From Streptomyces sp. TS71-3 (lineage in GTDB: Bacteria > Actinomycetota > Actinomycetes > Streptomycetales > Streptomycetaceae): a stretch of 64,000 nucleotides of DNA. The stretch covers positions 4,402,001-4,466,000 of the forward strand of contig NZ_BNEL01000001.1 of assembly GCF_018327685.1 (NCBI RefSeq), written 5' to 3'. The position numbers and the translations under genes were made by a program. The first letter of the stretch is position 1. Every line of letters starts with the position of its first letter. Shown one piece after another: positions 17,185 through 25,495 of this stretch. Under the pieces are notes generated by a model. The model searched no databases, was not told the origin of the DNA, and worked only from the letters and a program-made list of their open reading frames with translations.

Positions 17185-17333
17185 CGCGGGCGTTGCGACG
17201 GCCGCGTGACGAGACGGGCGTTTCGGCGACGGCCGCGTGACGAGACGACGTTCGTACGAGGGCCCTCGACGGCGACTTCTGGCGATTGGTTCTGACGGCC
17301 GCTTATGGCGGCCATCCCCGATGGCCGCTTTCG

Positions 17334-17393
17334 ACGACGGACGACGGACGACGGACGACGGACGACGGACGACGGACGACGGACAACGGGCGG
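17334..17393 (+). repeat. 7-bp tandem repeat (ACGACGG), about eight units
   Basis: A near-perfect heptamer array lies in the 280-bp gap between two oxidoreductase genes. Degenerate copies continue to about 17450. A 7-bp unit does not preserve a reading frame, and the + strand frames translate only to low-complexity DDGRRTT repeats. This is a simple-sequence tract, not a gene. Confidence 0.85.
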
Positions 17394-17464
17394 TTGACGA
17401 CGGACGGCAGACGACGGACTACCGATGACTGGCGACTGACGACGAGGACTGAGGACACCCGCGC

Positions 17465-18565
17465 ATGACCGCACCCACCACCCCCACCGTGCTCACCACC
17501 CCGACCACCCCCGCGCCCCCCACCGCCTCAACGGCACCGGGGACACAGGCCCCGTCCGGCCGGCCCGCCACCGGGCGCCTGCGCCTGGGGATCATCGGGT
17601 TCGACCACTGGTACGCGGGCATCCCGTTCGCGCGGAAGGCCGCAGAGAACCCCGCCGTCGAGCTGCGCGCCCTCGTCGACCGCGACCCGGAGCGTGCCCG
17701 GCACGTCGCGGGCCTCACCGGGTGCGCGCGCACCTCCACCGACCCCGCCTCGGTGATCGAGGATCCCGAGATCGACGCCGTCGCCTGCTTCACCAGCGTC
17801 GACGAGAGCCCTGGCCTGTGCGTCGCCGCGGCCCGGGCCGGCAAGCACATCGTCTCCGTGAAGCCGCTCGCGATGACCCTTGAGGACGCGGACCGGGTGG
17901 TCGCGGCGGTCGACGCCGCCGGCGTGCACTTCCTGCCCAGCGAGTCGCGGCGCACCTCCCCGCTGGCGAGGAGGCTGGCCTCGCTGGTGCGCTCCGGGCG
18001 GCTCGGCGAGCTGCGCAGCGGCACGTTCGCGATGAACAGCTCCCTGCCGGTGTGCTGGCCCGGGTCCACGGACGGTCCCGGCTGGTGGGCGGATCCGGCC
18101 CGCACCCCGGGCGGCGGCTGGATCGACCACGCCGTCTATCAGATCGACCGCATGCGGTGGCTGTTCGGCTCGCCCATCGCCTCGGTCACCGGCACCGTCG
18201 CCACCGTCGCCCACCCCGGCCTGCCCGTCGAGGACTACGGACACGCCGTCTTCACCCTGGAAAGCGGTGCCGTGGTGACCGTCGAGGACACCTGGGTCGC
18301 GCCGCCCGGAGGCTTCATCAACCGCGCCCACCTCATCGGCAGCAAGGGCGAGGTGTTCCACGACACCGCGACGGATCGCCTCGCCGTTCTGGAGGAGGGC
18401 GGCGAGTGGACGTTCACCAGGCTGCCCGCCGACACCTTCGACACCCTGGACGTGCTGGTGGCGGCCGTCCGCGACGGCACGGCGCCCGGTGCCACCGTGC
18501 ACACCGCCCGCGACACCCTCGCGGCCTGCCTGGACTTCTACGCCGCCGCGCGCGGTACCCGCTGA
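17465..18565 (+). CDS. Gfo/Idh/MocA-family oxidoreductase (3 of 3)
   Basis: The 366-aa protein begins with a Thr/Pro/Ala-rich tail of about 38 residues, then the fold RLGIIGFDHWYAGIPF, where the usual GxGxxG is replaced by GIIGFDHW. The lysine motif is VKPLAMT rather than EKP. The C-terminal half has GGGWIDHAVYQIDRMRWLFG. The altered nucleotide-binding loop may mean a changed cofactor mode. It lies downstream of the second oxidoreductase and upstream of the kinase, apparently in one operon interrupted by a heptamer repeat. Confidence 0.83.
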   Translation: MTAPTTPTVLTTPTTPAPPTASTAPGTQAPSGRPATGRLRLGIIGFDHWYAGIPFARKAAENPAVELRALVDRDPERARHVAGLTGCARTSTDPASVIEDPEIDAVACFTSVDESPGLCVAAARAGKHIVSVKPLAMTLEDADRVVAAVDAAGVHFLPSESRRTSPLARRLASLVRSGRLGELRSGTFAMNSSLPVCWPGSTDGPGWWADPARTPGGGWIDHAVYQIDRMRWLFGSPIASVTGTVATVAHPGLPVEDYGHAVFTLESGAVVTVEDTWVAPPGGFINRAHLIGSKGEVFHDTATDRLAVLEEGGEWTFTRLPADTFDTLDVLVAAVRDGTAPGATVHTARDTLAACLDFYAAARGTR

Positions 18566-18670
18566 GGACGGGGCGGGCCCGGCCAGGGCTCCGGCCGTGG
18601 CCCGCGAGCCCAGCGCGAACCGGACGGGAGGCCCCGGACGGGAGACCCTGGGCCGGAAGCGATCCCGCCG

Positions 18671-19693
18671 ATGTCCAGGCCCGGTCCCGCCGGGCCCCTC
18701 GCCGACATGGAAGAACCCCCCGAACACGTGGACACCCAGCATGTCGCCCCCTCTGCCGCTCCCCATGCCGCCCCGTACGTCGCCGGTATCGACGCGGGCG
18801 GCACCAAGACGCATCTCCGCCTCGCCACGGCCGGCGGAGACCCGATCGCCGACGAGGTGCGGCCCGCGGGCGCCTGGACCGACCTGGACGCACCAGGCAA
18901 GGCCCGGCTGATCGCCGGTCACCTGCGGGACATCGCCGGAGCCGCGGGCGGTCCCGGAGTGCTCCCGGGCGCCCTGGCGGTGGGGGCGCACGGCTGCGAC
19001 TCGGACGCCGAGTGCGCCGAGCTGCGGCTCGCGCTGCACGCCGAACTGGGCCTGCCGGTACGGGTCGTGAACGACGCCTTCCTGCTCGCGGCCGCGGCCG
19101 GCGGTACCGGCCCGGCGGCCGGCCTGGTCGTCGGCACCGGTTCCATCGCCGTCGCACGCGACGCGGCCGGCCGCTCCCTGTACGCGGGCGGCTGGGGGTG
19201 GCTGATCGGCGACGGGGGCTCCGCCTGGGGCACCGTCCGTGAAGCGGTGCGCGCCCTGGCGGAGGCCCACGACCGCGGCGCGGGCGAGGACGACCCGCTG
19301 CTGCCGGCCCTGCTCGACCGGTCCGGCACCCGTTCCCTGCGCGAGGTGGCCGGCCTGATGCAGAACGCTCCGGCAGGCACCTGGGCCGGCTGGGCTCCGG
19401 CCGTCTTCACCGCCGCGGCCGAGGGCTCCCCGGCCGCCCGGCACGCCATCGAGAACGGGGCCCACGCGCTGGCGTCCCTCGTCGCGGACCTGGTCGCCCG
19501 CGGGGCGCGGGTCACCCGCGTGGTGGCCGGCGGAGGCGTGATCGTCGGACAGGACGTCATGGCGGACGCGGTGGCCCATGCCCTGCGGGAGCGCTGCGGC
19601 CTCCCGCTCACCGTGTTCCGCGGCCTGCCGGTCACGGGGGCCGTGCGGCTGGCGCGGCGGATGCTCACGGGGGACGGCGGGCCGACGGACTGA
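18671..19693 (+). CDS. BadF/N-acetylglucosamine-kinase-like sugar kinase
   Basis: The 340-aa protein has the ASKHA fold: phosphate-1 motif GIDAGGTKTHLRLA at about 40, VVNDAFLLAAAAG, adenosine motif GLVVGTGSIAVARDA, WGWLIGDGGSAWGT and VVAGGGVIVG. The class contains N-acetylglucosamine kinases and related sugar kinases. With the SIS isomerase it would give kinase-plus-isomerase processing of an amino sugar or keto-sugar. Start choice is weak: ATG at 18671 or at 18707, neither with a strong ribosome binding site. Confidence 0.83.
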   Translation: MSRPGPAGPLADMEEPPEHVDTQHVAPSAAPHAAPYVAGIDAGGTKTHLRLATAGGDPIADEVRPAGAWTDLDAPGKARLIAGHLRDIAGAAGGPGVLPGALAVGAHGCDSDAECAELRLALHAELGLPVRVVNDAFLLAAAAGGTGPAAGLVVGTGSIAVARDAAGRSLYAGGWGWLIGDGGSAWGTVREAVRALAEAHDRGAGEDDPLLPALLDRSGTRSLREVAGLMQNAPAGTWAGWAPAVFTAAAEGSPAARHAIENGAHALASLVADLVARGARVTRVVAGGGVIVGQDVMADAVAHALRERCGLPLTVFRGLPVTGAVRLARRMLTGDGGPTD

Positions 19694-19909
19694 ACGGGGC
19701 AGTGGGCGAGGGGTTTTGGCCAAGGGGCCGACGGTGTACCGCGGGCCGTAGCGGAGCGGGTGTCGTGGCCGAAATGGCCCCCCGTGCGGAGGGATACGGC
19801 AACGTCCTGTTTCAAGGCCCCCTCTCGCGGCCACCTGAGCACCGAGACCCACGACCGGTACCGGGCCCACGGACCGGTACGCCACTCGACGCGAACGGGA
19901 GTGACCATC

Positions 19910-20158
19910 ATGGACTGGCGGCAGTACGCCGCATGCCGGAACGAGGACACCGAACTCTTCTTCCCCATCGGCACCCGCGGCGCATCACTCCGGCAGGCTC
20001 AGGAAGCGAAGAAGGTGTGCCACGGGTGCCCAGTGGCGGAGCCCTGCCTGCGCTTCGCCCTGGAGTCGGGCCAGCGGTACGGGATCTGGGGCGGCCTCGA
20101 CGAGGACGAACGCGAGCGGCTGGCCCGCCGCAACCGCAGGCGGCAGCGCATCAGTTAG
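19910..20158 (+). CDS. WhiB-family iron-sulfur regulator, WblE-like
   Basis: The 82-aa protein has the four cluster-ligating cysteines C9, C37, C40 and C46 (CxxC in KKVCHGCPVAEPC), then the GIWGG turn and a basic C-terminal tail RRNRRRQRIS. Wbl proteins bind a [4Fe-4S] cluster, respond to oxygen or nitric oxide, and often act with the main sigma factor. The sequence MDWRQYAACRNEDTELFFPI most resembles the WblE subgroup. The start ATG at 19910 follows GGGAG by eight bases, and an in-frame GTG at 19901 is less likely. The 216-bp upstream region could carry a long leader. Confidence 0.9.
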   Translation: MDWRQYAACRNEDTELFFPIGTRGASLRQAQEAKKVCHGCPVAEPCLRFALESGQRYGIWGGLDEDERERLARRNRRRQRIS

Positions 20159-20546
20159 CCCCTGACGCGCCCTCACGCCGCCGTACCGGGGCGATACCGG
20201 ACGGTACCGGACGGTACCGGACGGCTCCTGCGCGGATCACGAGCCGGGTGGCTGATCCGCGCGGCGCGGGGCCGCCGGGGGCGGCGTGAGCGGGGTGGTC
20301 GCCCACGGCCGGTGGACGCTGCCACGGGTGTCACGGGGGGCCACGGGTGTCACGAGGGCCACGGGTATCACGCCTGCCACGGGTGCCTGAGTGTCGTCGT
20401 GCGGGGCTCTTCCGCGGCCGCGATACGGTGCGCGGGTAACAGGAGGAAACACCCTTTCTGTCCGTTTCGACGGCGCCCGTGCGCCCCTCCGGTACCGGCG
20501 TGTTCCTCCCCGCCGGCGGGACCGGACCACGCAGGAGGAGCGCGGC
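20159..20546. repeat. Intergenic region with two short tandem repeats
   Basis: Two minisatellites fill much of this 388-bp gap. A 10-bp GGACGGTACC-type repeat (three to four units) lies around 20192-20227. An unit of about 18 bp, GCCACGGGTGTCACGGGG (four degenerate units), spans about 20321-20391. AGGAGG at 20533 is the ribosome binding site of the next gene. No gene is supported in the gap. Confidence 0.7.
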
Positions 20547-21161
20547 ATGATCCTCACCGTCTTCCACGGCCTGCCGACCCACGTGCTGCTCGTGCACTTC
20601 GTCGTGGTGCTGGGCCTGCTCACGGCGCTGACGCTGGTGGTGTGCGCCGTCTGGCCCGAGGCGGGGCGCCGGCTCGGGCCGGTCCTGCCGCTGCTCGCCC
20701 TGGTGACGATGGCGCTCGTGCCCTTCACGACCAACGCGGGGGAGTGGCTGCGGGACCGGATCGGCGACATCCCGCTGGTGAACCAGCACCGCGACCTCGC
20801 CGACGAGGTGCTGCCCTGGGTGGTGTCGATGCTGGCGGTGTCGGTAGCCGCCTGGTGGGTGACCCTGCGCGAGGCGGCGGGGGAGCGAGGGTGGGACGTA
20901 AAAGGTGCGCGCTATCTGTGGCCGGCGCTCCGGGTGCGCCCCCGCACCCTCCGCGTGATCGTGGCGGTGGCCGCGGTCGCCGCGGCGGCCGGCTCCGCCA
21001 CGGCGATCTACCGCGCCGGGGACTCCGGAGCCAAGGCGGCCTGGCAGGGCGTGGTCCAGTCGGGCGGACCGGGAGGCGGGGGCGGAGCGGGCAAGGGCGG
21101 GGGGCCAGAGGCCCGGCAGGCTCCCCCCGGCGCCGTTCCGGCACCGCCGCCGGGCCGATGA
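20547..21161 (+). CDS. DUF2231-like four-helix membrane protein
   Basis: The 204-aa protein starts MILTVFHGLPTHVLLVHFVV, where the HxxxVHF pattern is typical of DUF2231 membrane proteins. It has four hydrophobic segments at about 12-34, 45-62, 88-107 and 131-152 and a Gly/Pro-rich tail. Some relatives have conserved histidines suggestive of heme binding, but here the role is unknown. The start ATG at 20547 is 8 bases after AGGAGG. It stands alone with repeats upstream and a degenerate reading frame downstream. Confidence 0.75.
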   Translation: MILTVFHGLPTHVLLVHFVVVLGLLTALTLVVCAVWPEAGRRLGPVLPLLALVTMALVPFTTNAGEWLRDRIGDIPLVNQHRDLADEVLPWVVSMLAVSVAAWWVTLREAAGERGWDVKGARYLWPALRVRPRTLRVIVAVAAVAAAAGSATAIYRAGDSGAKAAWQGVVQSGGPGGGGGAGKGGGPEARQAPPGAVPAPPPGR

Positions 21162-21220
21162 CGACGGCCACGGCGAGGCGCACACGGGGGGCGGACCGAC
21201 CGACCTGACCACCGCTTTGA

Positions 21221-21484
21221 GGGTTACGCCACACCAGCCCGCCATCACGCCGGCCGCATTCCGTAAAAACCTTCAACCGAAGATTCGACGATACTGTCGA
21301 AGGACTCCTGTACGGGCTCTCGGAGGACCGCCGGCTCGTCGACGCCCCGCGACTGGCCACGGCCCTCGGCGACGCGATGCCCGCGCCCCGCGTGTCCCCG
21401 TGGTACGGCTACTCCCCACTCTGCCCGGCCCACCTGGCCGGGCACGACGGGATCGTGTTCGTGAAGGACGTCCCGCAGAGCTAG
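21221..21484 (+). pseudogene. Possible gene remnant without a start codon
   Basis: A plus-strand frame opens after the TGA at 21218 and stays open to the TAG at 21482. It encodes a protein-like sequence including FDDTVEGLLYGLSEDRRLVD, APRLATALGDAMP and SPWYGYSPLCPAHLAGHDG, with Trp, Tyr, Cys and His in realistic proportions. No ATG, GTG or TTG is in frame before residue 45, so it is either a 5'-truncated remnant or needs an unusual start. A perfect TTCGAC-n6-GTCGAA dyad lies inside at 21284-21301. The family is not recognised. Confidence 0.4.
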
Positions 21485-21628
21485 GGCCCGTCGCCGCGCC
21501 AGGGCCTCTCGTCACCACAGCGGGGCCGGGTCGCCGCGGCCGGGGACCGTCGTCACGCTCCCGTCCACCCTGACCTCGCCCGGAGTGCGAGCCGCGGACC
21601 GCGGCCCACGATGGGCGTGCACGCGTAC

Positions 21629-21656
21629 GGGCCCTGTGCACGCATGCACAGGGCCC
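21629..21656. terminator. Perfect 12-bp stem terminator of glnA
   Basis: GGGCCCTGTGCA, a CGCA loop and the exact complement lie 46 bp after the glnA stop on the minus strand. The stem is symmetric and could also stop plus-strand transcription from 20547. Confidence 0.85.
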
Positions 21657-21666
21657 GCAGAGCGAA

Positions 21667-21688
21667 CCGTAAGGCCGTGGCCTTACGG
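21667..21688. terminator. Second short perfect hairpin after glnA
   Basis: CCGTAAGGCC-GT-GGCCTTACGG is a perfect inverted repeat only 14 bp from the glnA stop codon. With the hairpin at 21629 it forms a tandem terminator. Confidence 0.65.
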
Positions 21689-21702
21689 CATCACCGGGTA
21701 CA

Positions 21703-23112
21703 TCACACGTCGAAGTACAGCTCGAACTCGTGCGGGTGCGGGCGCAGCTGGATCGGCGCGATCTCCGCCGTGCGCTTGTAGTCGATCCACGTCTCGATCA
21801 GGTCCGGCGTGAAGACGTCGCCCTGGAGCAGGAACTCGTGGTCGGACTCCAGCGAGTCGAGGACGGCGGGCAGCGAGGTCGGGACCTGCGGGACGGCCGC
21901 GTGCTCCTCGGGGGCCAGCTCGTAGAGATCCTTGTCGACCGGCTCGGCGGGCTCGATCTTGTTCTTGATGCCGTCGAGGCCGGCCAGCATCAGCGCGGAG
22001 AACGCCAGGTACGGGTTGCCGGAGGAGTCCGGGGCGCGGAACTCGATGCGCTTGGCCTTGGGGTTGGCGCCGGTGATCGGGATGCGGATCGCGGCGGAGC
22101 GGTTGCGCTGCGAGTAGACCAGGTTCACCGGGGCCTCGAAGCCGGGGACCAGGCGGTGGTACGAGTTCACCGTCGGGTTGGTGAAGGCCAGCAGCGCCGG
22201 GGCGTGCCTGAGGATGCCGCCGATGTAGTAGCGCGCGGTGTCCGACAGGCCCGCGTAGCCCTGCTCGTCGTAGAAGAGCGGCTCGCCGCCCAGCCACAGG
22301 GACTGGTGGACGTGCATGCCGGAGCCGTTGTCGCCGAAGATCGGCTTGGGCATGAAGGTGGCGGTCTTGCCGTTGCGCCAGGTGACGTTCTTCACGATGT
22401 ACTTGAAGAGCTGGAGGTCGTCGGCGGCGTGCAGCAGGGTGTTGAAGCGGTAGTTGATCTCCGCCTGGCCCGCGGTGCCGACCTCGTGGTGCTGGCGCTC
22501 GACGTTCAGGCCGACGTTGTTCAGCTCCAGGGTGATCTCCGCGCGCAGGTCGGCGAAGTGGTCGACCGGCGGGACGGGGAAGTAGCCGCCCTTGTACCGC
22601 ACTTTGTAGCCGCGGTTGTCCTCCAGCGCGCCGGTGTTCCAGGCGCCCGCCTCGGAGTCGATGTGGTAGAAGGACTCGTTCGACCGGGTGGCGAAACGGG
22701 CGCTGTCGAAGACGTAGAACTCGGCCTCGGGACCGAAGAAGGCGGTGTCGGCGATGCCGGTGGACGCCAGGTAGGTCTCGGCCTTCTTCGCCACGTTCCG
22801 CGGGTCACGGCTGTACTGCTCGCCGGTGATCGGGTCGTGGATGAAGAAGTTGATGTTCAGCGTCTTGGCGCTGCGGAAGGGGTCCACGCGCGCGGTCGTC
22901 AGGTCGGCGCGCAGGGCCATGTCGGACTCGTGGATGGCCTGGAAGCCGCGGATCGACGAGCCGTCGAACGCCAGTTCCTCTGCCGGATCGAACGCCTCCG
23001 CCGGCACGGTGAAGTGCTGCATCACACCGGGCAGGTCACAGAAGCGGACGTCGACGAACTTGACCTCCTCGTCCGCAATGAACTTCTTGGCCTCGTCGGC
23101 GTTCTGGAACAT
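21703..23112 (-). CDS. glnA: Glutamine synthetase type I
   Basis: The 469-aa protein makes glutamine from glutamate, ammonia and ATP as a dodecamer. Family signatures are complete: [44 protein letters not shown] and [11 protein letters not shown]. The adenylylation loop [11 protein letters not shown] carries the regulatory tyrosine, so activity is probably controlled by GlnE-type adenylylation (GSI-beta). The start ATG at 23112 follows AGGAG. A GlnR-type box upstream at 23214-23252 indicates nitrogen control of transcription, and tandem hairpins close the unit. Confidence 0.98.
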   Translation of the reverse strand: MFQNADEAKKFIADEEVKFVDVRFCDLPGVMQHFTVPAEAFDPAEELAFDGSSIRGFQAIHESDMALRADLTTARVDPFRSAKTLNINFFIHDPITGEQYSRDPRNVAKKAETYLASTGIADTAFFGPEAEFYVFDSARFATRSNESFYHIDSEAGAWNTGALEDNRGYKVRYKGGYFPVPPVDHFADLRAEITLELNNVGLNVERQHHEVGTAGQAEINYRFNTLLHAADDLQLFKYIVKNVTWRNGKTATFMPKPIFGDNGSGMHVHQSLWLGGEPLFYDEQGYAGLSDTARYYIGGILRHAPALLAFTNPTVNSYHRLVPGFEAPVNLVYSQRNRSAAIRIPITGANPKAKRIEFRAPDSSGNPYLAFSALMLAGLDGIKNKIEPAEPVDKDLYELAPEEHAAVPQVPTSLPAVLDSLESDHEFLLQGDVFTPDLIETWIDYKRTAEIAPIQLRPHPHEFELYFDV

Positions 23113-23213
23113 CCGGCTCCTCCTATCCCGGCCCGCCGAACGGGGCGGGGGTTGACGCTCCCTGGTGCGGCAATCGCGGTGTCACACGCTGGACCCGACC
23201 ATAAGGACAGGGC

Positions 23214-23252
23214 ATTTCTCAAGCGTGACCCATTTGTTTCGCGGAAGTTAAC
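23214..23252 (-). promoter_or_regulatory. GlnR-type box upstream of glnA
   Basis: Read on the minus strand the region has TTAAC-n6-GAAAC-n6-GTCAC-n6-GAAAT. This agrees with the known Streptomyces GlnR pattern of alternating GTnAC and GAAAC half-sites at 11-bp spacing. It ends about 100 bp upstream of the glnA start, where GlnR activates glnA under nitrogen limitation. Confidence 0.88.
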
Positions 23253-23334
23253 CGCCCCGGAGGTGCCTTCCCGCTCGGCGGCTCCCGCACACCCTGGCGC
23301 CGGGGGCCCGGGGTGGTCGCAGTAACGTTGGTGT

Positions 23335-23802
23335 GTGGACAACAGGCGAGCAGTGGGATCGTGGCTCTCGGGGCCCCGGGCGGCCGCCGAGGACATGGGC
23401 GTCGACTTCGGACACCGGGGCAAGCGGCTCGGCCTTCCCGCGGAGGGCCCGGGCTCGATCGCGCCCACCGGGCGGCGCATCGGCGCGCTCGTCGTCGACT
23501 GGGCCCTGTGCATGCTGATCGCATACGGCCTCTTCGCGGACGGTGACCGCCAGAGCACGGGCAACTGGACCCTGCTGCTGTTCTTCGTGCTGAGCCTGCT
23601 CACCGTCGGTACCATCGGCAGCACCCCGGGCAAGCGCATCTTCGGGCTGCGCGTCGTCGCTGAGAGCGGCGGCCGGCTGAGCCCGCTCCGCGCGCTGCTC
23701 CGCAGCGTCCTGCTCTGCCTCGCCATCCCGGCCCTGATCTGGGACCGCGACTCCCGCGGCCTGCACGACCGCCTCGCGCGCGCGGTCCAGGTCCGCATCT
23801 GA
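23335..23802 (+). CDS. RDD-family membrane protein
   Basis: The 155-aa protein has the RDD signature pieces TGRRIGALVVDWALCMLIAY (first helix), GSTPGKRIFGLRVV, and the final DRDSRGLHDRLARAVQV. There are two to three membrane segments. The role of RDD proteins is unclear; some act in ion homeostasis or transport. The start GTG at 23335 is divergent from glnA. Its stop codon falls inside the first unit of a 26-bp tandem repeat. Confidence 0.85.
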   Translation: MDNRRAVGSWLSGPRAAAEDMGVDFGHRGKRLGLPAEGPGSIAPTGRRIGALVVDWALCMLIAYGLFADGDRQSTGNWTLLLFFVLSLLTVGTIGSTPGKRIFGLRVVAESGGRLSPLRALLRSVLLCLAIPALIWDRDSRGLHDRLARAVQVRI

Positions 23803-23977
23803 CGTACGGCGGCCCGTCCGGGGCGTGCCGTACGGCGGTCCGTCCGGGGCGTGAGGTACGCCGGCCCATCCGGGGCGTGACGTGGGGCGCCCTGTCTGGG
23901 ACGTGACGTACGGCGGCCGGTCCGGGACGTGACGTACGGCGGCCGGTCCGGGACGTGATGTGAGGCAGCCCCTCCGG
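23800..23977 (+). repeat. 26-bp minisatellite, about seven units
   Basis: Units of 26 bp beginning TGACGTACGGCGGCC and ending GTCCGGGxCG repeat from the RDD stop codon onward. Units 5 and 6 are identical apart from the junction, and the last unit decays. It fills most of the 339-bp gap before DUF4191. A period of 26 is not a multiple of three, and no coding frame is conserved. Confidence 0.9.
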
Positions 23978-24087
23978 TACGGGAGGGGGCGTGTGATGGC
24001 TTCTCCGCTCCGGTACGGAGAGGGTGTGCGGCGGCTCCTCGTGCACGCACGGCCGGGCATGCGGGCGGCGAGCCTGGCATACGACGA

Positions 24088-24122
24088 AGGGGCGCCCGGA
24101 ACTTTCCGTTCAGGGCGCCCCT
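24088..24122 (-). terminator. Hairpin terminator after the DUF4191 gene
   Basis: AGGGGCGCCC, a 15-nt loop and GGGCGCCCCT lie 20 bp beyond the DUF4191 stop codon on the minus strand. Confidence 0.8.
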
Positions 24123-24141
24123 GTGCGTGACGGTGAGATGG

Positions 24142-24843
24142 CTAGCGGAGCTTGGGGCCGCCCCGCGGCATCCGCATCCCCTTGGGCATCGGGCCCTTCG
24201 GCAGCGGCATGTTGTTCATGAGGTCGCCCAGCGCGCGGAGCCGGTCGTTGGTGGTGGTGACCTGGGGGCCGCTGAGGACGCGGGGGTACTTCAGCAGGGT
24301 CGTGCGGATCTTCTTCAGGGGCACCTGGCCCTCGCCGTCGCCGACGATGATGTCGTGGACGGGGACGTCCACCACGACGCGGTTCATCTTCCGCTTCTCG
24401 GCGGCGAGCAGGGTCTTCACGCGGTTGGGGTTGCCCTCGGCGACCAGGACGATGCCGGCTCTGCCGACGGTGCGGTGCACCACGTCCTGGTTGCGGTTCA
24501 TGGCCACCGCGGGGGTGGTCGTCCAGCCCCGTCCGACGTTGTCCAGGACCGCCGCCGCGGCACCCGGCTGGCCTTCCATCTGGCCGAACGCGGCGCGCTC
24601 GGCGCGCCGGCCGAACACCCACGCCGTCGCCAGCAGCCCGAGCAGCACACCGAAGATGCCCAGGTAGATGGGGTGGCCGATCAAGAAGCCGATCGCGAGG
24701 AAGACACCGAGGGTGACGATTCCGACAGCCGCGAGTACAAGGCCGATCTTCGGGTCGGCCTTGCTGGTCATCTTGTAGGTCAGGACGATCTGCTTGAGCC
24801 GCCCGGGATTCGCAGCCTCCGCTGCCGGTTCCTTCCTCGCCAT
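24142..24843 (-). CDS. DUF4191 membrane protein
   Basis: The 233-aa protein has two adjacent membrane helices at about 33-78 (IGLVLAAVGIVTLGVFLAIG and YLGIFGVLLGLLATAWVFG), then a soluble C-terminal domain with FGQMEGQPGAAAAVLDNVGR and VVDVPVHDIIVGDGEGQVPL, and a Met/Pro/Gly-rich tail. This is the actinobacterial DUF4191 family, commonly found next to lipA and glnA, with no established function. A start at ATG 24843 (MARKEP) fits the family. Confidence 0.88.
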   Translation of the reverse strand: MARKEPAAEAANPGRLKQIVLTYKMTSKADPKIGLVLAAVGIVTLGVFLAIGFLIGHPIYLGIFGVLLGLLATAWVFGRRAERAAFGQMEGQPGAAAAVLDNVGRGWTTTPAVAMNRNQDVVHRTVGRAGIVLVAEGNPNRVKTLLAAEKRKMNRVVVDVPVHDIIVGDGEGQVPLKKIRTTLLKYPRVLSGPQVTTTNDRLRALGDLMNNMPLPKGPMPKGMRMPRGGPKLR

Positions 24844-24904
24844 GCTGTGAAGTCTACGTGGCCCGCGGGGCCCCGACGACGGCCGGGAGGGGACGTGGAG
24901 GCCG

Positions 24905-25144
24905 TCAGGAGGTCCCTGCGGCGGCCCGGGGTGCGTCTTCGGCCACCTCGCGGAGTTCGCCGAGTTTGTCCAGCACGCGCTGGGCCTCGACGCGGTCCTT
25001 CGCGCGGCGGCGGTCCTCCACGACGGAGGCCCAGGCGTTGCGGCGGGCGGTGCGCTGGCCGCCCGCCATCAGCAGGGACTCGACGGCGCGCAGGGCGGCG
25101 GTGACGGTCGGAAGGGCGGTGCTGCGGGTGGGCGCGGCATGCAT
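24905..25144 (-). CDS. Small conserved protein upstream of DUF4191
   Basis: The 79-aa protein is predicted mainly helical and charged (AALRAVESLLMAGGQRTARR, EDRRRAKDRVEAQRVLDKLG). The frame is open further upstream, but ATG at 25144 has AGGGGG six bases before it and is preferred. It lies between lipA and DUF4191 on the same strand, a conserved position in Streptomyces as I recall it. No function is known; the charged helices could mediate protein contacts. Confidence 0.7.
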   Translation of the reverse strand: MHAAPTRSTALPTVTAALRAVESLLMAGGQRTARRNAWASVVEDRRRAKDRVEAQRVLDKLGELREVAEDAPRAAAGTS

Positions 25145-25443
25145 GAGGGTCCCCCTGAAGCGCGGCGAGGCTCGGAAAGTGCGGTGCGTGGTGGGTGCGC
25201 GCACCGGCCGGCACCTGGCGGTACAGGCTGTGCGTACACGGTCACAGCTCGGTGTTACCAGGGCGTGACCAGGCGGTCAAACGGCCATGAAGGCCGGGCG
25301 GGAAGCGGTTCTTCCCGGCCCGGGGCCCCGGCACCGCCGCTGCCTGCGGAGATCGCCGGGGGGCGGGCCTGCGGGCCGGATACCGGCCGGTAATGCCTTG
25401 TGCGGAGATTCACATTCCCGGGGCCCTCGTCGTCGGCCCCGGT
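25145..25443. other. Intergenic region without recognised elements
   Basis: From here to the lipA terminator the sequence shows only short C/G tracts, CGGTCACAGCTCGGTGTTACC near 25239, and no supported gene. It probably carries the promoter of the small gene at 25144. Confidence 0.4.
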
Positions 25444-25478
25444 CACGGGCGCGCCCCGGCTCACCGGGGGCGCCCGTG
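25444..25478 (-). terminator. Hairpin terminator of lipA
   Basis: CACGGGCGC and its complement GCGCCCGTG are separated by 17 nt, 18 bp past the lipA stop on the minus strand. Confidence 0.7.
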
Positions 25479-25495
25479 CTCGGTTCTGCCGACTC

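Noticed and set aside
17334..17460. CRISPR-like array
   Set aside because: The 7-bp units are contiguous, with no spacers and no cas genes, so this is simple tandem repetition.
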